Shown in pieces: positions 27,150-36,726 of a stretch of DNA of 64,000 nucleotides. Location: the NCBI GenBank assembly GCA_902544085.1, contig CACCAP010000004.1, positions 1 through 64,000 of the forward strand. Direction: 5' to 3'. The DNA comes from an uncultured Bacteroidota bacterium (GTDB taxonomy: Bacteria; Bacteroidota; Bacteroidia; Flavobacteriales; Flavobacteriaceae). Within the stretch, counting starts at the first letter, position 1. Each line of letters opens with the position of its first letter. The notes under the pieces were generated by a model. The model saw nothing but the letters and a program-made list of their open reading frames with translations, was not told where the DNA came from and did not search any database. The position numbers and the translations under genes were made by a program.

Positions 27150-27233
27150 CGGAGAGACGGGGATTCGAACCCCGGCGACAGTTACCCGTCGACAGATTAG
27201 CAATCTGCTCCATTACCACTCTGGCACCTCTCC
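27150..27233 (-). tRNA. tRNA-Ser (anticodon GCT)
   Basis: A class II tRNA on the minus strand: acceptor GGAGAGG/TCTCTCC, anticodon loop TTGCTAA giving GCT, a long variable arm (GACGGGTAACTGTC), T-arm GTTCGAATC, and discriminator G as expected for serine. CCA is not encoded. Confidence 0.96.
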
Positions 27234-27257
27234 AAAAGTTTTCAAATTTAAGTTTTT

Positions 27258-28343
27258 TTAAATGTTTTTGGTCAGTTTTTTAACTAAATCATTTTTATTA
27301 AAAAAAACTTTAGCAATGACTTTAAAACTTGTATATGTTGGAATTGCCAATATCATTCCACCAATACCAAACAATAATCCACCAGAAATAATAACAATAA
27401 AAATTTCAAGAGGATGTGATTTTACTGAATTTGAAAAAATATAGGGTTGACTAATAAAGTTATCAATTAGTTGTGCTATTAAGTAAAAAATAGAGATGTA
27501 AAATGATGTTGGTGCAATAACATCACTAAAGTCTTGACCTAAATTACTTGTCATTGAAAGAAAAATCATCAAAAAGATACCAATGAGTGGCCCTATATAT
27601 GGAATTAAGTTCAATATGGCGCAAATTAGTGCAATTACTAAGGCATCTTTAATTCCAAAAATTAGTAGCGTAAAAGTATAAATGGTAAATAATATTGATA
27701 CTTGCACAATTAACCCAATAAAATATCTTGATAGCAAAACTTTTATCGTTTCAATCGATTTTTTTATTCTTGTTTTTAATTTTTTTGGAAATAATAAAAC
27801 AACACTATCCTCAAAATAAATTCCATCTTTAAGTAAAAAAAATGAAATAAAAAGGACAGAGAGGATTCCGATTGTTATTGAACCCAAAACTGAACCTATC
27901 CAATTCAAAATACTTGGTATGATCTCAACACTATTTTTAGTGAGACTTTCTAAGTTTAAAATTGATTCGTTCAGAGAAATATTAAAACCCAACAGGTATT
28001 GATTTAATTCAGTGTATAAAAGATTTAATTTGTCATTTAGTGAATTTGTGTTGAGTAGAGATAGGTTTTTACCCTGTTCTAAAACAAGTGGTACTAAAAG
28101 AGATATTAGACCAGCAATTATCAATGAGAGAAGTAATAATGCTAATATGCTTGATAATGTGGTGTTAAATTTTAATTTATTATTTAAAACTTTAACAACA
28201 GGTCTTAAAATAAGAGATAATACACTTGCAATTAGAATGTAACCAATTACAACTTTCAATTTTATTAATAAAAAAATTACTAAAGCAGCTAATGTAATGT
28301 AAGTTAAGAGCTTTAGTGCTATTTTATCATTAACTGTTTTCAT
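27258..28343 (-). CDS. AI-2E family transporter (permease-like membrane protein)
   Basis: A 361-residue membrane protein of the TqsA/YdiK/PerM family with about seven to eight hydrophobic segments. N-terminal helices are followed by a large soluble stretch (residues about 75-135), then GSITIGILSVLFISFFLLKDG, LIVQVSILFTIYTF, IPYIGPLIGIFLMIFL and QPYIFSNSVKSHPLEIFIVI, the last being a family hallmark. Cargo for most members is unknown; the name reflects autoinducer-2 work in E. coli and should not be read as function here. Start placed at ATG (MKTVND); a TTG three codons earlier is less likely. It lies 14 bases behind rsmE. Confidence 0.88.
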   Translation of the reverse strand: MKTVNDKIALKLLTYITLAALVIFLLIKLKVVIGYILIASVLSLILRPVVKVLNNKLKFNTTLSSILALLLLSLIIAGLISLLVPLVLEQGKNLSLLNTNSLNDKLNLLYTELNQYLLGFNISLNESILNLESLTKNSVEIIPSILNWIGSVLGSITIGILSVLFISFFLLKDGIYFEDSVVLLFPKKLKTRIKKSIETIKVLLSRYFIGLIVQVSILFTIYTFTLLIFGIKDALVIALICAILNLIPYIGPLIGIFLMIFLSMTSNLGQDFSDVIAPTSFYISIFYLIAQLIDNFISQPYIFSNSVKSHPLEIFIVIISGGLLFGIGGMILAIPTYTSFKVIAKVFFNKNDLVKKLTKNI

Positions 28344-28357
28344 GATGCGCAAATATA

Positions 28358-29056
28358 TTACTTAAAACTTGAAAAAGCACTAGAGACTACAATCGCTGCA
28401 GTTTCGGATCTTAATCTATTGTTCCCCAGCGACAATGGTTCAAAGTCATTTTTTACTGCATAATCAACTTCATCTTTGTTAAAATCACCCTCAGGCCCAA
28501 TCAAAACCACAGTAGACTCTTGAATTTTTGTGAGATTTAAGACTGGGATTTTTTTTATGTCTTGACATGTAGATATGAATTTATATTTTTCATTTGAGTT
28601 GTTACAGAATGTTTCAAAAAGTTCCAATTCATTTAATTTTGGCATATAATATTTTATTGATTGTTTCATTGCTGAGATGATTTTATTTTTTGATCTTAAC
28701 ATGTTTATACCTTTTTTTAACGTATTCTTGCTGACAATTGGTGTAATTTCCTTAATTCCAATTTCTGTTGCCTTTTCTAAAAAAAATTCAAACCGATTTG
28801 GTGACTTCAAAAGGCACATACCAATATGTAAATTATTCGAATGAGCTGTTTTGAAAAGCTTTTTAATTTCGAAGTAAATTTTCTTTTTTTCAATTCTTTC
28901 TATTTGACTTTCGAACCCATAACCTTTTCCGTTAGTAAACTTAATTATGTCTCCTTCTCTTTTCCTCATAACTCTTGTAATATGTTTTAAATCTTCATCA
29001 CATATTGCAAAGTTCGTGGTGTTTTCATCAATTTTTGAATTATAAAAAAGTTCCAT
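28358..29056 (-). CDS. rsmE: 16S rRNA m3U1498 methyltransferase
   Basis: A 232-residue SPOUT methyltransferase that methylates N3 of U1498 in 16S rRNA using S-adenosylmethionine. The N-terminal PUA-like part contains HITRVMRKREGDIIKFTNGKG. The knot domain contains LEKATEIGIKEITPI, VVLIGPEGDFNKDEVD (SAM-binding GPEGG-like loop, here GPEGD) and the C-terminal LGNNRLRSETAAI, the family signature. The first ATG shares a base with the tsaD stop (TAATG), so the two are coupled. Confidence 0.94.
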   Translation of the reverse strand: MELFYNSKIDENTTNFAICDEDLKHITRVMRKREGDIIKFTNGKGYGFESQIERIEKKKIYFEIKKLFKTAHSNNLHIGMCLLKSPNRFEFFLEKATEIGIKEITPIVSKNTLKKGINMLRSKNKIISAMKQSIKYYMPKLNELELFETFCNNSNEKYKFISTCQDIKKIPVLNLTKIQESTVVLIGPEGDFNKDEVDYAVKNDFEPLSLGNNRLRSETAAIVVSSAFSSFK

Positions 29057-30063
29057 TACATTTTATACTTGGCATCTGAGACAGCATTTAACATTCCAAA
29101 ATTTTTGGTTTTATATTTTAAATATCCAACGATGGCAATCATTGCTGCATTATCTGTTGTGTATTCCAATTTTGGAAAATAATGATTGATATTTTTCATA
29201 TTGGATTTGAAACGCTCTCTAATCATTGAGTTCGCTGATACGCCACCGCCATACACAATATTTTTAACATTAGTTATTTTTATTGCTTTCTCTACTTTTC
29301 GATATAAAATTTCTGAGATTGTATATTGTAGAGATGCACAAAGATTATATTTCTCTCTTTGTATAAATCCCGGTTCTTTCTTTTCTTGTGTTTCAACAAA
29401 CCTTTTAAAGTTTGTTTTCAGTCCGCTAAAACTGAAGTTAAGTTCTTGAACTTTCGGAATTGTAAAATAAAACTTTTTGTGATTTCCTTTCTTTGACATC
29501 CTATCTATGGATGGTCCAGAGGGGTAACTTAGGCCTAGAATTTTACCACACTTGTCAAAAGCTTCTCCGATTGAGTCATCAATCGTTTCACCAATTATAT
29601 CCATATCGAAATAATCATTACACCTTATAATTTGTGTATGACCACCTGAGATATTTACACCTAAAAATGGAAAATCACATTTTTGATTGCTTCCATCGTG
29701 TATAAAATGTGACAATATATGTGCTTGCATATGATGAACCTCAATCAGTGGGATATTTAAACCAATGGATAGTGATTTAGCAAAAGATCCACCTACTAAT
29801 AGTGAGCCTAATAAACCCGGTCCTCTGGTATAAGCAATTGCATCTATATCTTTTTTTCCGATATTTGCCTTATCAATGGCCTGTTGTACAACTGGAACAA
29901 TATTTTTTTGATGAGCTCTTGATGCTAATTCCGGAACAACTCCTCCATAATTTTGGTGGACTGTTTGATTAGCAATAATGTTTGACAGAACCCTGTTGTC
30001 CTGAGTTACAGCTGCTGATGTTTCATCACATGAAGATTCAATTCCAAGTATTGTAACAGGCAT
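29056..30063 (-). CDS. tsaD: tRNA N6-threonylcarbamoyladenosine transferase subunit TsaD
   Basis: A 335-residue ASKHA-fold enzyme that transfers the threonylcarbamoyl group to A37 of ANN-decoding tRNAs together with TsaB and TsaE (not in this window). Motifs are the opening ILGIESSCDETSAAV, the iron/zinc-binding HMQAH (in EVHHMQAHILSH), GGVVPELASRAHQ, NISGGHTQI, GEAFDKCGKILGLSYPSGP and NAAMIAIVGY. Length is typical. It is back to back with tamB, a gene arrangement I recall from other flavobacteria. Confidence 0.97.
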   Translation of the reverse strand: MPVTILGIESSCDETSAAVTQDNRVLSNIIANQTVHQNYGGVVPELASRAHQKNIVPVVQQAIDKANIGKKDIDAIAYTRGPGLLGSLLVGGSFAKSLSIGLNIPLIEVHHMQAHILSHFIHDGSNQKCDFPFLGVNISGGHTQIIRCNDYFDMDIIGETIDDSIGEAFDKCGKILGLSYPSGPSIDRMSKKGNHKKFYFTIPKVQELNFSFSGLKTNFKRFVETQEKKEPGFIQREKYNLCASLQYTISEILYRKVEKAIKITNVKNIVYGGGVSANSMIRERFKSNMKNINHYFPKLEYTTDNAAMIAIVGYLKYKTKNFGMLNAVSDAKYKM

Positions 30064-30088
30064 AATTGTTGTAAATTTTATTTAAAGA

Positions 30089-33000
30089 ATTATTATCAAA
30101 AATAAAAAATCAAATATTAAAAGAATTTTTTTTTCAATACTAATAGCTCTAGTAGCAATTTTTGTTGTTGGTTTTTATTTGGTTGAAAAAAATCTATCCT
30201 CTATAATAGCGTCAAATATTTCATCTAATAATTTTGATTTTTCTTTGAAGGATATAAATCTGAACCTAAATGGGAAAGTCTCAGTTAATGATTTTATCAT
30301 TTACAATAAAGAAAAAGATACTGTGTTGTATGCCAAATCATTTAGTGCAAGTCCAACAGAACTGGTTAATTATATCAATAATGAAAAGTCAAGTTTCAAG
30401 AGCTTGAATCTTAATGGTGGTTTTATTAATGCGAATAATTTCAATTCATCTGTTTTACTAACATCAAATCAAAATGGTTTAGAAATTATAGACAATTTTA
30501 AATTTGTTAGTATTCAAAATATTGGAATTACAGATTTTGACATTTTGATAGATCAACAGGGAAAAAAGTATATCATATCAAATGATGAAATTAAAATAGA
30601 AAATCTTTTGATCAAGAACAGTCAGATTCAATTTTCAGTTTCTGATTTCAAGTCAAAAATTAATGCCAAAGAGGTATCAATTCTTACAGATGTGTTGATT
30701 AAGGATAGTGATGCAAAACTTGATTTTGAAAAGTTTTCCTATGGCAATTCTATTTTTACTGGAGTTATTCATTTAAAAAATGTAAATGAAATCAAAAAAT
30801 TTAAGTATAACGGTTATTTTAAAAATTCAACTCTAAATAGTTCTGATTTTAAAACTCCAATAACTGATCTGGATATTCAAATAGAGTCTTTTTTTGAGGG
30901 AAATATTGATGAGATTAAATTTAAAGATTTAAATGCTAAAAGTTTAGATAATGAATTGATTACAGATTTATTTGTTAGATTTTCTGAAAGCTTTAATGAT
31001 TCTGATATTGCATTTGAACTCAAGAGTTTTAACTCATCAACAACTTTTATTTATTCTTTATTTCCAGACTTATTTGGTACAGTTATTCCTTCGGCTTTTA
31101 AAAATATTGGAAAACTAGAAATGGATGGAATTTTTACCAAAAATGATGATATTATACTTTCCAATGCAAACATTAAAACTGAATTTGGTGTGATTGATTA
31201 TGACATTAAACTCTCCAATCTTAAAAATATAAATATTGCAAAATACCAAGGAAGTTTTAATGGCAATAGTTTTGATTTAGCAAAAATAATCAACCTTCCT
31301 TTTGAACTTCAGTCTGACTTTAGCTTTAGTATTGATGGTCAGGGTTTTGATGAAGAAAACTTAAGATCATCTGTTGTTGGTCAAATGAATAACGTTATTA
31401 TTAATAACTATCCTTATAAAAAAATCATGATTAATGGGGATGTTAGTGACAAACAGTTTACGGGCTCTTTAATTGTTGATGACAACAATTTGAATTTAAA
31501 TTTCGATGGATTGATTAATTATTCCAATGATTTGGTTGAATATGATTTTAATGCAAATATCAAAAAGGCAAATCTAAATGAAATTAACCTCAGTAAAGTC
31601 AAGAAACAATCCGTTTTTGGTAATATTAGTGCAAAACTAGTTGGAGAGAATTTTCAATCAATGATAGGTGATATATCATTTACTGATTTTATTTTAAATG
31701 GTATGGATGATGAATACCAATTTGAAAATTTAACTATTCAATCAAGGATTAACAACGAAAAAAGATTTTTTAATATAAACTCTGAAGATGCAGTTTCAGG
31801 AATTCTTATTGGAGACTTTAATTTTTTACTTCTACCAACCCTTATGAAAAATTCAATTCTTTCGGGATATAACAATTATTCGCCTTCAAAAAATAATAGT
31901 GAATTTGATTTGAGTTTTAATTTGAATTTAAAGCCAAAATTCGCGAATATTATCAGCAAAAAATTTACCATAGACCAAAACACCTTCCTGAGCGGAGAAT
32001 TTGATACTGATAATTATAACATAAAAATTCAAACACCGAGTTTGGAATTTTCTAAAGTCATAGTAGATGACTTTACACTCAATATCTCAAATAACTCTGG
32101 GAATATAAATATCAGCACTGTAAAATCTAATTATTTTAATGGAGAAAATATTGAAATCTCTCTAGCAAAAATTGGAGATTTTACCAATGTGGATCTAAAT
32201 TTCAAACAATTAGATAATAGTTCTGGTTCTCTACAATTTGAGCATACAATTAATCCTAACCAACGATCTGAATTTCTAATCAAAGAATTAGCATTTGTAT
32301 TTAATGGAACAGATTGGCAACTAAAAAAACAATCTAAAGGCAGAGCTAGTAATTTATTAATCATCGGTGATAAGTACACTGAACTAAAACCTACGAATAT
32401 TTTTTCATCAGATCAAAGTATTGGGTTTAACTACTTTGATGATGAGAATGATTTTGTTTTCTCATCTGATTTTGATAATGTAGAGTTTTCCTCTATAGTA
32501 CCTAAACCAAAAAATATTTTTTATGAAGGAAAAATTAATGGTTCAATTCAGCTCGAGAAATCTGATGGTCTCTATCTTGGAAGCTCAGATGTAAGTATTG
32601 GGTCTTTTTCCGCAAATGGTAATGTTTTAGGTGATGCTAGTCTATCTATTGATAATTCATTAAATCAAGATAGTTACAATTTGGAGTTCATAATTAAAAA
32701 TAAACGTAATAATATTTTTGATCTAGCCGGTGTTTTTAAGATTGAAGATGATGATTATCCAATGAACTTCAAATTAATTACAAGAAATTTTAATATTGCA
32801 CCATTCTCAGCAATTGGAGAAAATGTTCTTCAAAATTTTAAGGGTTATTTTAACTCTGCTATTGATGTTACAGGAACTTTCTACAAGCCTATTTTTGAGG
32901 GTTACATTAATGCCGTAGATTCCAGCTTTGATGTTCCATACCTTGGTTTACGCTATGGTTTTGTGGATGACCCGACTTTTACTCTAAATAATCAGACTAT

Positions 33001-34351
33001 AAATATTAAAGATTTTACTTTAAATGAAAAAAAATCAAATACGAATGGAATAATGAGTGGAAAAATATCCCACAACAGATTAAAAGATTGGTTTTTAGAT
33101 TTTAAAATTGAATCTAATAATCTACTAGCACTAAATACCCAATCATCTGAAAATGAATACTACTATGGTACAGGATTTTTAAACGGCTCTGCTTATTTTT
33201 TTGGACCAGGAAAAGATTTAGATATAGAAATTAATGGTGCTACTCAAGAAAATACAAAAATTATAATTCCAATTAGATATGGTGATGGTTTGGATCAATT
33301 GTCTTACCTGACATTCAAAGAGAATAATAACGACTCAACAACAAATTTATTAAATCAAGGCTTAGAAGTTTTTTTAAATATTAATATCAATAAAAATGCT
33401 GAGATCGAAATTATTTTTGATGAAAAAACTGGCTCTAAAATTTCTGGGCTAGGGGAGGGTCAATTCAATATAATTTCTGACTACTCTGATAATTTTACTA
33501 TTGATGGAGAGTTTACTCTTGAAACTGGATATTATTTTTATAAGAATTTTGGTATTGTTGAAAGAGTTTTTGATTTAAATAAAGGGGCAAACATAGTATG
33601 GAACGGCGATCCATATAAGGGAATCATTGATGCGAAAGCTAGATATAATGTCCCTGGTGGGGCAAATCCTGCACCATTAATTCAGAACACCTCATTCAAC
33701 AGAAAAATTCCTACATACGTAGATGTAGAGCTTCAGGGTGAGCTATCTAATCTTGAAACTCCAAATTTTGAAATTATTTTTCCAAATACGAGTGGTTCAA
33801 TAAAATCGGAGTTAGATTATTATCTAAATGATTCTGAAAAAAAACAAACCCAAGCCATATCTTTGATATCACAAGGTTATTTCTTAGATAATTCATCCTC
33901 AAGTCTTGTATCAACCCAGACAATAACAAATAATTTGTTTCAAAGAGCTTCAGGGATTATTGATGATTTACTTGGTGGTGATGATGATAAAATGAATTTG
34001 GGTATTAATTATGAGCAGGGTGATAAGTTTTCAACCTCAAGTCTTCTTAACAGGGATAGAATTGGTCTTTCACTCCAAAGTGAAATAAGCGATAAGATTT
34101 TAATTAATGGAAAAATTGGAGTTCCAGTCAGTGGGACGGAAGAAAATGTAATTCTTGGAAATGTTCAAATAGACTTTTTATTAAACAATTCAGGCAGTTT
34201 AAGAGCAAAAGTTTTTAATAAAGAAAATGAATACCAGTTTTTCGGAGATGAAATTGGTTTTACACAGGGAGTGGGTATTTCATATGATGTTGAATTTGAT
34301 AGTTTCTCAGAGTTAATATCAAGTTTAAAAAAGAGTAGAAAAGAGAAATAA
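30089..34351 (+). CDS. tamB: TamB-like translocation/assembly module protein (non-AUG start likely)
   Basis: A protein of about 1400 residues for envelope assembly or lipid transport between the membranes: one N-terminal anchor, a long repetitive beta-rich region and a C-terminal TamB (DUF490) domain (from about residue 1000, including GSAYFFGPGKDLDIEINGATQ, GEFTLETGYYFYKNFG and DYYLNDSEKKQTQAISLISQGYF). There is no ATG at the 5' end. The first usable conventional codon is TTG at 30179, which would cut off the anchor. In the same frame upstream lie basic residues (KNKKSNIKR) and a hydrophobic helix (IFFSILIALVAIFVVGFY) preceded by two ATT codons at 30089 and 30092. I annotate from 30089; the alternative is 30179. 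Confidence 0.85.
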   Translation: MIIKNKKSNIKRIFFSILIALVAIFVVGFYLVEKNLSSIIASNISSNNFDFSLKDINLNLNGKVSVNDFIIYNKEKDTVLYAKSFSASPTELVNYINNEKSSFKSLNLNGGFINANNFNSSVLLTSNQNGLEIIDNFKFVSIQNIGITDFDILIDQQGKKYIISNDEIKIENLLIKNSQIQFSVSDFKSKINAKEVSILTDVLIKDSDAKLDFEKFSYGNSIFTGVIHLKNVNEIKKFKYNGYFKNSTLNSSDFKTPITDLDIQIESFFEGNIDEIKFKDLNAKSLDNELITDLFVRFSESFNDSDIAFELKSFNSSTTFIYSLFPDLFGTVIPSAFKNIGKLEMDGIFTKNDDIILSNANIKTEFGVIDYDIKLSNLKNINIAKYQGSFNGNSFDLAKIINLPFELQSDFSFSIDGQGFDEENLRSSVVGQMNNVIINNYPYKKIMINGDVSDKQFTGSLIVDDNNLNLNFDGLINYSNDLVEYDFNANIKKANLNEINLSKVKKQSVFGNISAKLVGENFQSMIGDISFTDFILNGMDDEYQFENLTIQSRINNEKRFFNINSEDAVSGILIGDFNFLLLPTLMKNSILSGYNNYSPSKNNSEFDLSFNLNLKPKFANIISKKFTIDQNTFLSGEFDTDNYNIKIQTPSLEFSKVIVDDFTLNISNNSGNINISTVKSNYFNGENIEISLAKIGDFTNVDLNFKQLDNSSGSLQFEHTINPNQRSEFLIKELAFVFNGTDWQLKKQSKGRASNLLIIGDKYTELKPTNIFSSDQSIGFNYFDDENDFVFSSDFDNVEFSSIVPKPKNIFYEGKINGSIQLEKSDGLYLGSSDVSIGSFSANGNVLGDASLSIDNSLNQDSYNLEFIIKNKRNNIFDLAGVFKIEDDDYPMNFKLITRNFNIAPFSAIGENVLQNFKGYFNSAIDVTGTFYKPIFEGYINAVDSSFDVPYLGLRYGFVDDPTFTLNNQTINIKDFTLNEKKSNTNGIMSGKISHNRLKDWFLDFKIESNNLLALNTQSSENEYYYGTGFLNGSAYFFGPGKDLDIEINGATQENTKIIIPIRYGDGLDQLSYLTFKENNNDSTTNLLNQGLEVFLNININKNAEIEIIFDEKTGSKISGLGEGQFNIISDYSDNFTIDGEFTLETGYYFYKNFGIVERVFDLNKGANIVWNGDPYKGIIDAKARYNVPGGANPAPLIQNTSFNRKIPTYVDVELQGELSNLETPNFEIIFPNTSGSIKSELDYYLNDSEKKQTQAISLISQGYFLDNSSSSLVSTQTITNNLFQRASGIIDDLLGGDDDKMNLGINYEQGDKFSTSSLLNRDRIGLSLQSEISDKILINGKIGVPVSGTEENVILGNVQIDFLLNNSGSLRAKVFNKENEYQFFGDEIGFTQGVGISYDVEFDSFSELISSLKKSRKEK

Positions 34352-34383
34352 TCTTTATATTTAAATTACAACAACAATTTACC

Positions 34384-35547
34384 ATGAAACAAAATATTAT
34401 CCCTAAAAGGTTATTTACTGCTAGTTGCTTTGCATTAATAACAACTGCAATGACTTTTGCAATAAGAGTTAAATTAGAAATGGTCTTTAATCAAGACTAT
34501 TTGCTTACGTTAGAAGAAATTGGTTATGCTTTTGCACCTGCTTTTTGGGGATTTACATTAGCAATGATGATAGGAGGGTTTTTTGTTGATTTATTTGGAA
34601 TGAAAAAGATAATGAACATAGCCTTTTTTGGTCATTTGACTGGGATTATCGTAACAATTTTAGCAAGAGATTATATTACATTATTTTGGGGCACTACTCT
34701 GATTGGAGTAGCAAATGGAATGGTTGAAGCAGCTTGTAATCCTCTTGTTGCGACACTTTACCCAAATGAAAAGACTAAAATGTTAAATAGATTTCATGTT
34801 TGGTTCCCCGGCGGAATAGTTATTGGGGGAGTGCTTGGATTTATAATTATGGATTTGATGGGACTAAGTTGGATGATTTTAGCAGGTACATTATTGATCC
34901 CACTTTTGATTTATGGTTTTTTATTTTTTAATGTTCTATTTCCTAAAACCGAAAGGGTAACTAGCGGAGTTTCTTACAGAGATATGATTAAAAATTGTTT
35001 TCAACCACTTTTTATTTTCATGTTATTATGTATGATGTTTACAGCAGCAACTGAGCTTGGTACCACTCAAAGAATTGAGGTTTTGTTGGGAAAATCTTTG
35101 GAATCTCCAATTTTAATATTGGTTTTTATAAATGGATTAATGGCTTTAGGAAGGCTTTACGCTGGACAAATTGTTCATAAACTAAGTATTACAAAAGTTT
35201 TATTATTTTCCGCAATATTCTCTTGCTTAGGTTTGCTTTTACTTGCTAACACAAGTGGTGCGATGACATTTTTAGCTGCTGCAGTTTTTGCAATTGGTGT
35301 TTGTTATTTTTGGCCAACTATGCTTTCTTTTGTCTCCGAGAAAATTCCCGAAAGTGGAGCCCTAGGTTTATCATTAATGGGTGGGGCTGGAATGTTATCT
35401 GTCTCCTTTGTTTTACCGCAAATGGGCAAGTTAATGGACTCTAATACTACAGGATCAGAATTGCTATTATTATATGCATATATTCCTGCAACATTAATTG
35501 TTGCATTTCTAATTCTTCATATTTATGTTAAAACAAAAAAAATATGA
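34384..35547 (+). CDS. MFS transporter, probably sugar-related
   Basis: A 387-residue major facilitator with about 12 membrane helices. The helix 2-3 loop reads GGFFVDLFGMKKIM (MFS motif A-like), followed by FWGTTLIGVANGMVEAACNPLVATLYP and HVWFPGGIVIGGVLGF. These blocks resemble fucose/FucP-like and related sugar permeases of Bacteroidota. Its stop overlaps the ATG of the Gfo/Idh/MocA gene (ATGA), so permease and oxidoreductase are co-translated and likely handle the same small molecule. Substrate unknown. Confidence 0.83.
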   Translation: MKQNIIPKRLFTASCFALITTAMTFAIRVKLEMVFNQDYLLTLEEIGYAFAPAFWGFTLAMMIGGFFVDLFGMKKIMNIAFFGHLTGIIVTILARDYITLFWGTTLIGVANGMVEAACNPLVATLYPNEKTKMLNRFHVWFPGGIVIGGVLGFIIMDLMGLSWMILAGTLLIPLLIYGFLFFNVLFPKTERVTSGVSYRDMIKNCFQPLFIFMLLCMMFTAATELGTTQRIEVLLGKSLESPILILVFINGLMALGRLYAGQIVHKLSITKVLLFSAIFSCLGLLLLANTSGAMTFLAAAVFAIGVCYFWPTMLSFVSEKIPESGALGLSLMGGAGMLSVSFVLPQMGKLMDSNTTGSELLLLYAYIPATLIVAFLILHIYVKTKKI

Positions 35548-36683
35548 AAAAAAAAATTAGATTAGGTTTTATCGGTGGTGGGCACAATTCCCTTATAGGT
35601 ATACTTCACAAAGTATCAGCGTACATGCACGACAAATATGAAATCGTTGGAGGTGTTTTCAATTCTAAATATGATGATAGTCTTGAGTCTGCTCGACAAA
35701 TTGGTATCAGTAAAGATAGAATATATAAAGATGTAGATGATATGATTGCGGTTGAGAATAAAATACCAACTGAATCAAGAATTGAAGCAGTTTGTATTTT
35801 AACTCCAAATAATTCTCATTTTGAGATTGCAAAAAAATTTCTTGAAAATAAATATCACATAATATGTGAAAAACCGCTAACAATTTCATTAGGTGAGGCC
35901 AAACACCTACTCTCCATCAAAGAAAAAAATAATTTAGTTTTTGCAGTTACACATACTTATACTGGCTATCCCATGGTCAGACAAATGACAAAAATGATTT
36001 CAGAGGGTGTAATAGGAAATATTCAGAGAGTTGATTCTCAATATTTACAGGGTTGGATTAATCCAATAATTCATGAAAAGAAAAAAAGAAAAAGTTCATG
36101 GAGATTAGATCCAAAAATTAGCGGAATAAGTTCATGTGTTGCTGATATTGGAACTCACGCATTTAATATGCTTGAACTAGTTACTGGTTTAAAGGTTCAT
36201 AAAGTACTTTCTGATATAAACAGTCTATACAATGATAATCCACTTGATATAGATGCTAATATTTTAGTTAGAATGAATAATGGTGCAAAGGGAGTAATTA
36301 GATCAAGTCAAATTGCAACGGGTGAGGAAAATAATTTAAGAGTTAATATATATGGAGATAAAGGTTATTTAAAATGGCAACAAGAAAATCCAAATAAACT
36401 TTACTTTTTGAAAGAAAATGAACCAATAAAGGTTCTAAAACCAGGACATGAGTATAATTATCCAATTACCCTAAATTCATCCAAGTTACCACCTGGGCAT
36501 CCAGAGGGCATATTTGATGCAATGGGTAACATTTATTTAGGCGCTGCAAAAGCTATTCGAGGTGAAAATTTTTACGATCATGAATTTCCTACTATTTCTG
36601 AGGGAGTCAGGGGAATGGATTTTATTGAAAAAGTAATTGATTCTCACAATAGAGGAAACGTTTGGCTAGAATTAGAAAAATAA
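35544..36683 (+). CDS. Gfo/Idh/MocA family oxidoreductase (cytosolic)
   Basis: A 379-residue NAD(P)-dependent oxidoreductase without signal peptide, unlike the two Tat-exported members elsewhere in this window. The Rossmann motif is RLGFIGGGHNSLIG, followed by CILTPNNSHFEIA and the EKP motif (IICEKPLTISLGEAK). The substrate region reads VTHTYTGYPMVRQMTKMI, WRLDPKISG and VADIGTHAFNMLELVTG, with the catalytic-type Lys/Asp/His arrangement (EKP; D-x-G-T-H). Coupled to the MFS permease upstream, it probably oxidises or epimerises the imported sugar or polyol (inositol-type compounds are one possibility). Confidence 0.87.
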   Translation: MKKKIRLGFIGGGHNSLIGILHKVSAYMHDKYEIVGGVFNSKYDDSLESARQIGISKDRIYKDVDDMIAVENKIPTESRIEAVCILTPNNSHFEIAKKFLENKYHIICEKPLTISLGEAKHLLSIKEKNNLVFAVTHTYTGYPMVRQMTKMISEGVIGNIQRVDSQYLQGWINPIIHEKKKRKSSWRLDPKISGISSCVADIGTHAFNMLELVTGLKVHKVLSDINSLYNDNPLDIDANILVRMNNGAKGVIRSSQIATGEENNLRVNIYGDKGYLKWQQENPNKLYFLKENEPIKVLKPGHEYNYPITLNSSKLPPGHPEGIFDAMGNIYLGAAKAIRGENFYDHEFPTISEGVRGMDFIEKVIDSHNRGNVWLELEK

Positions 36684-36726
36684 CTTAATCCTTTCCAAAA
36701 TTTAACTTAATTTTACGAAAGAATAA

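Noticed and set aside
27258..28343. Quorum-sensing (autoinducer-2) role for the AI-2E family protein
   Set aside because: No luxS or other signalling gene is present in the window and most family members have unknown cargo.
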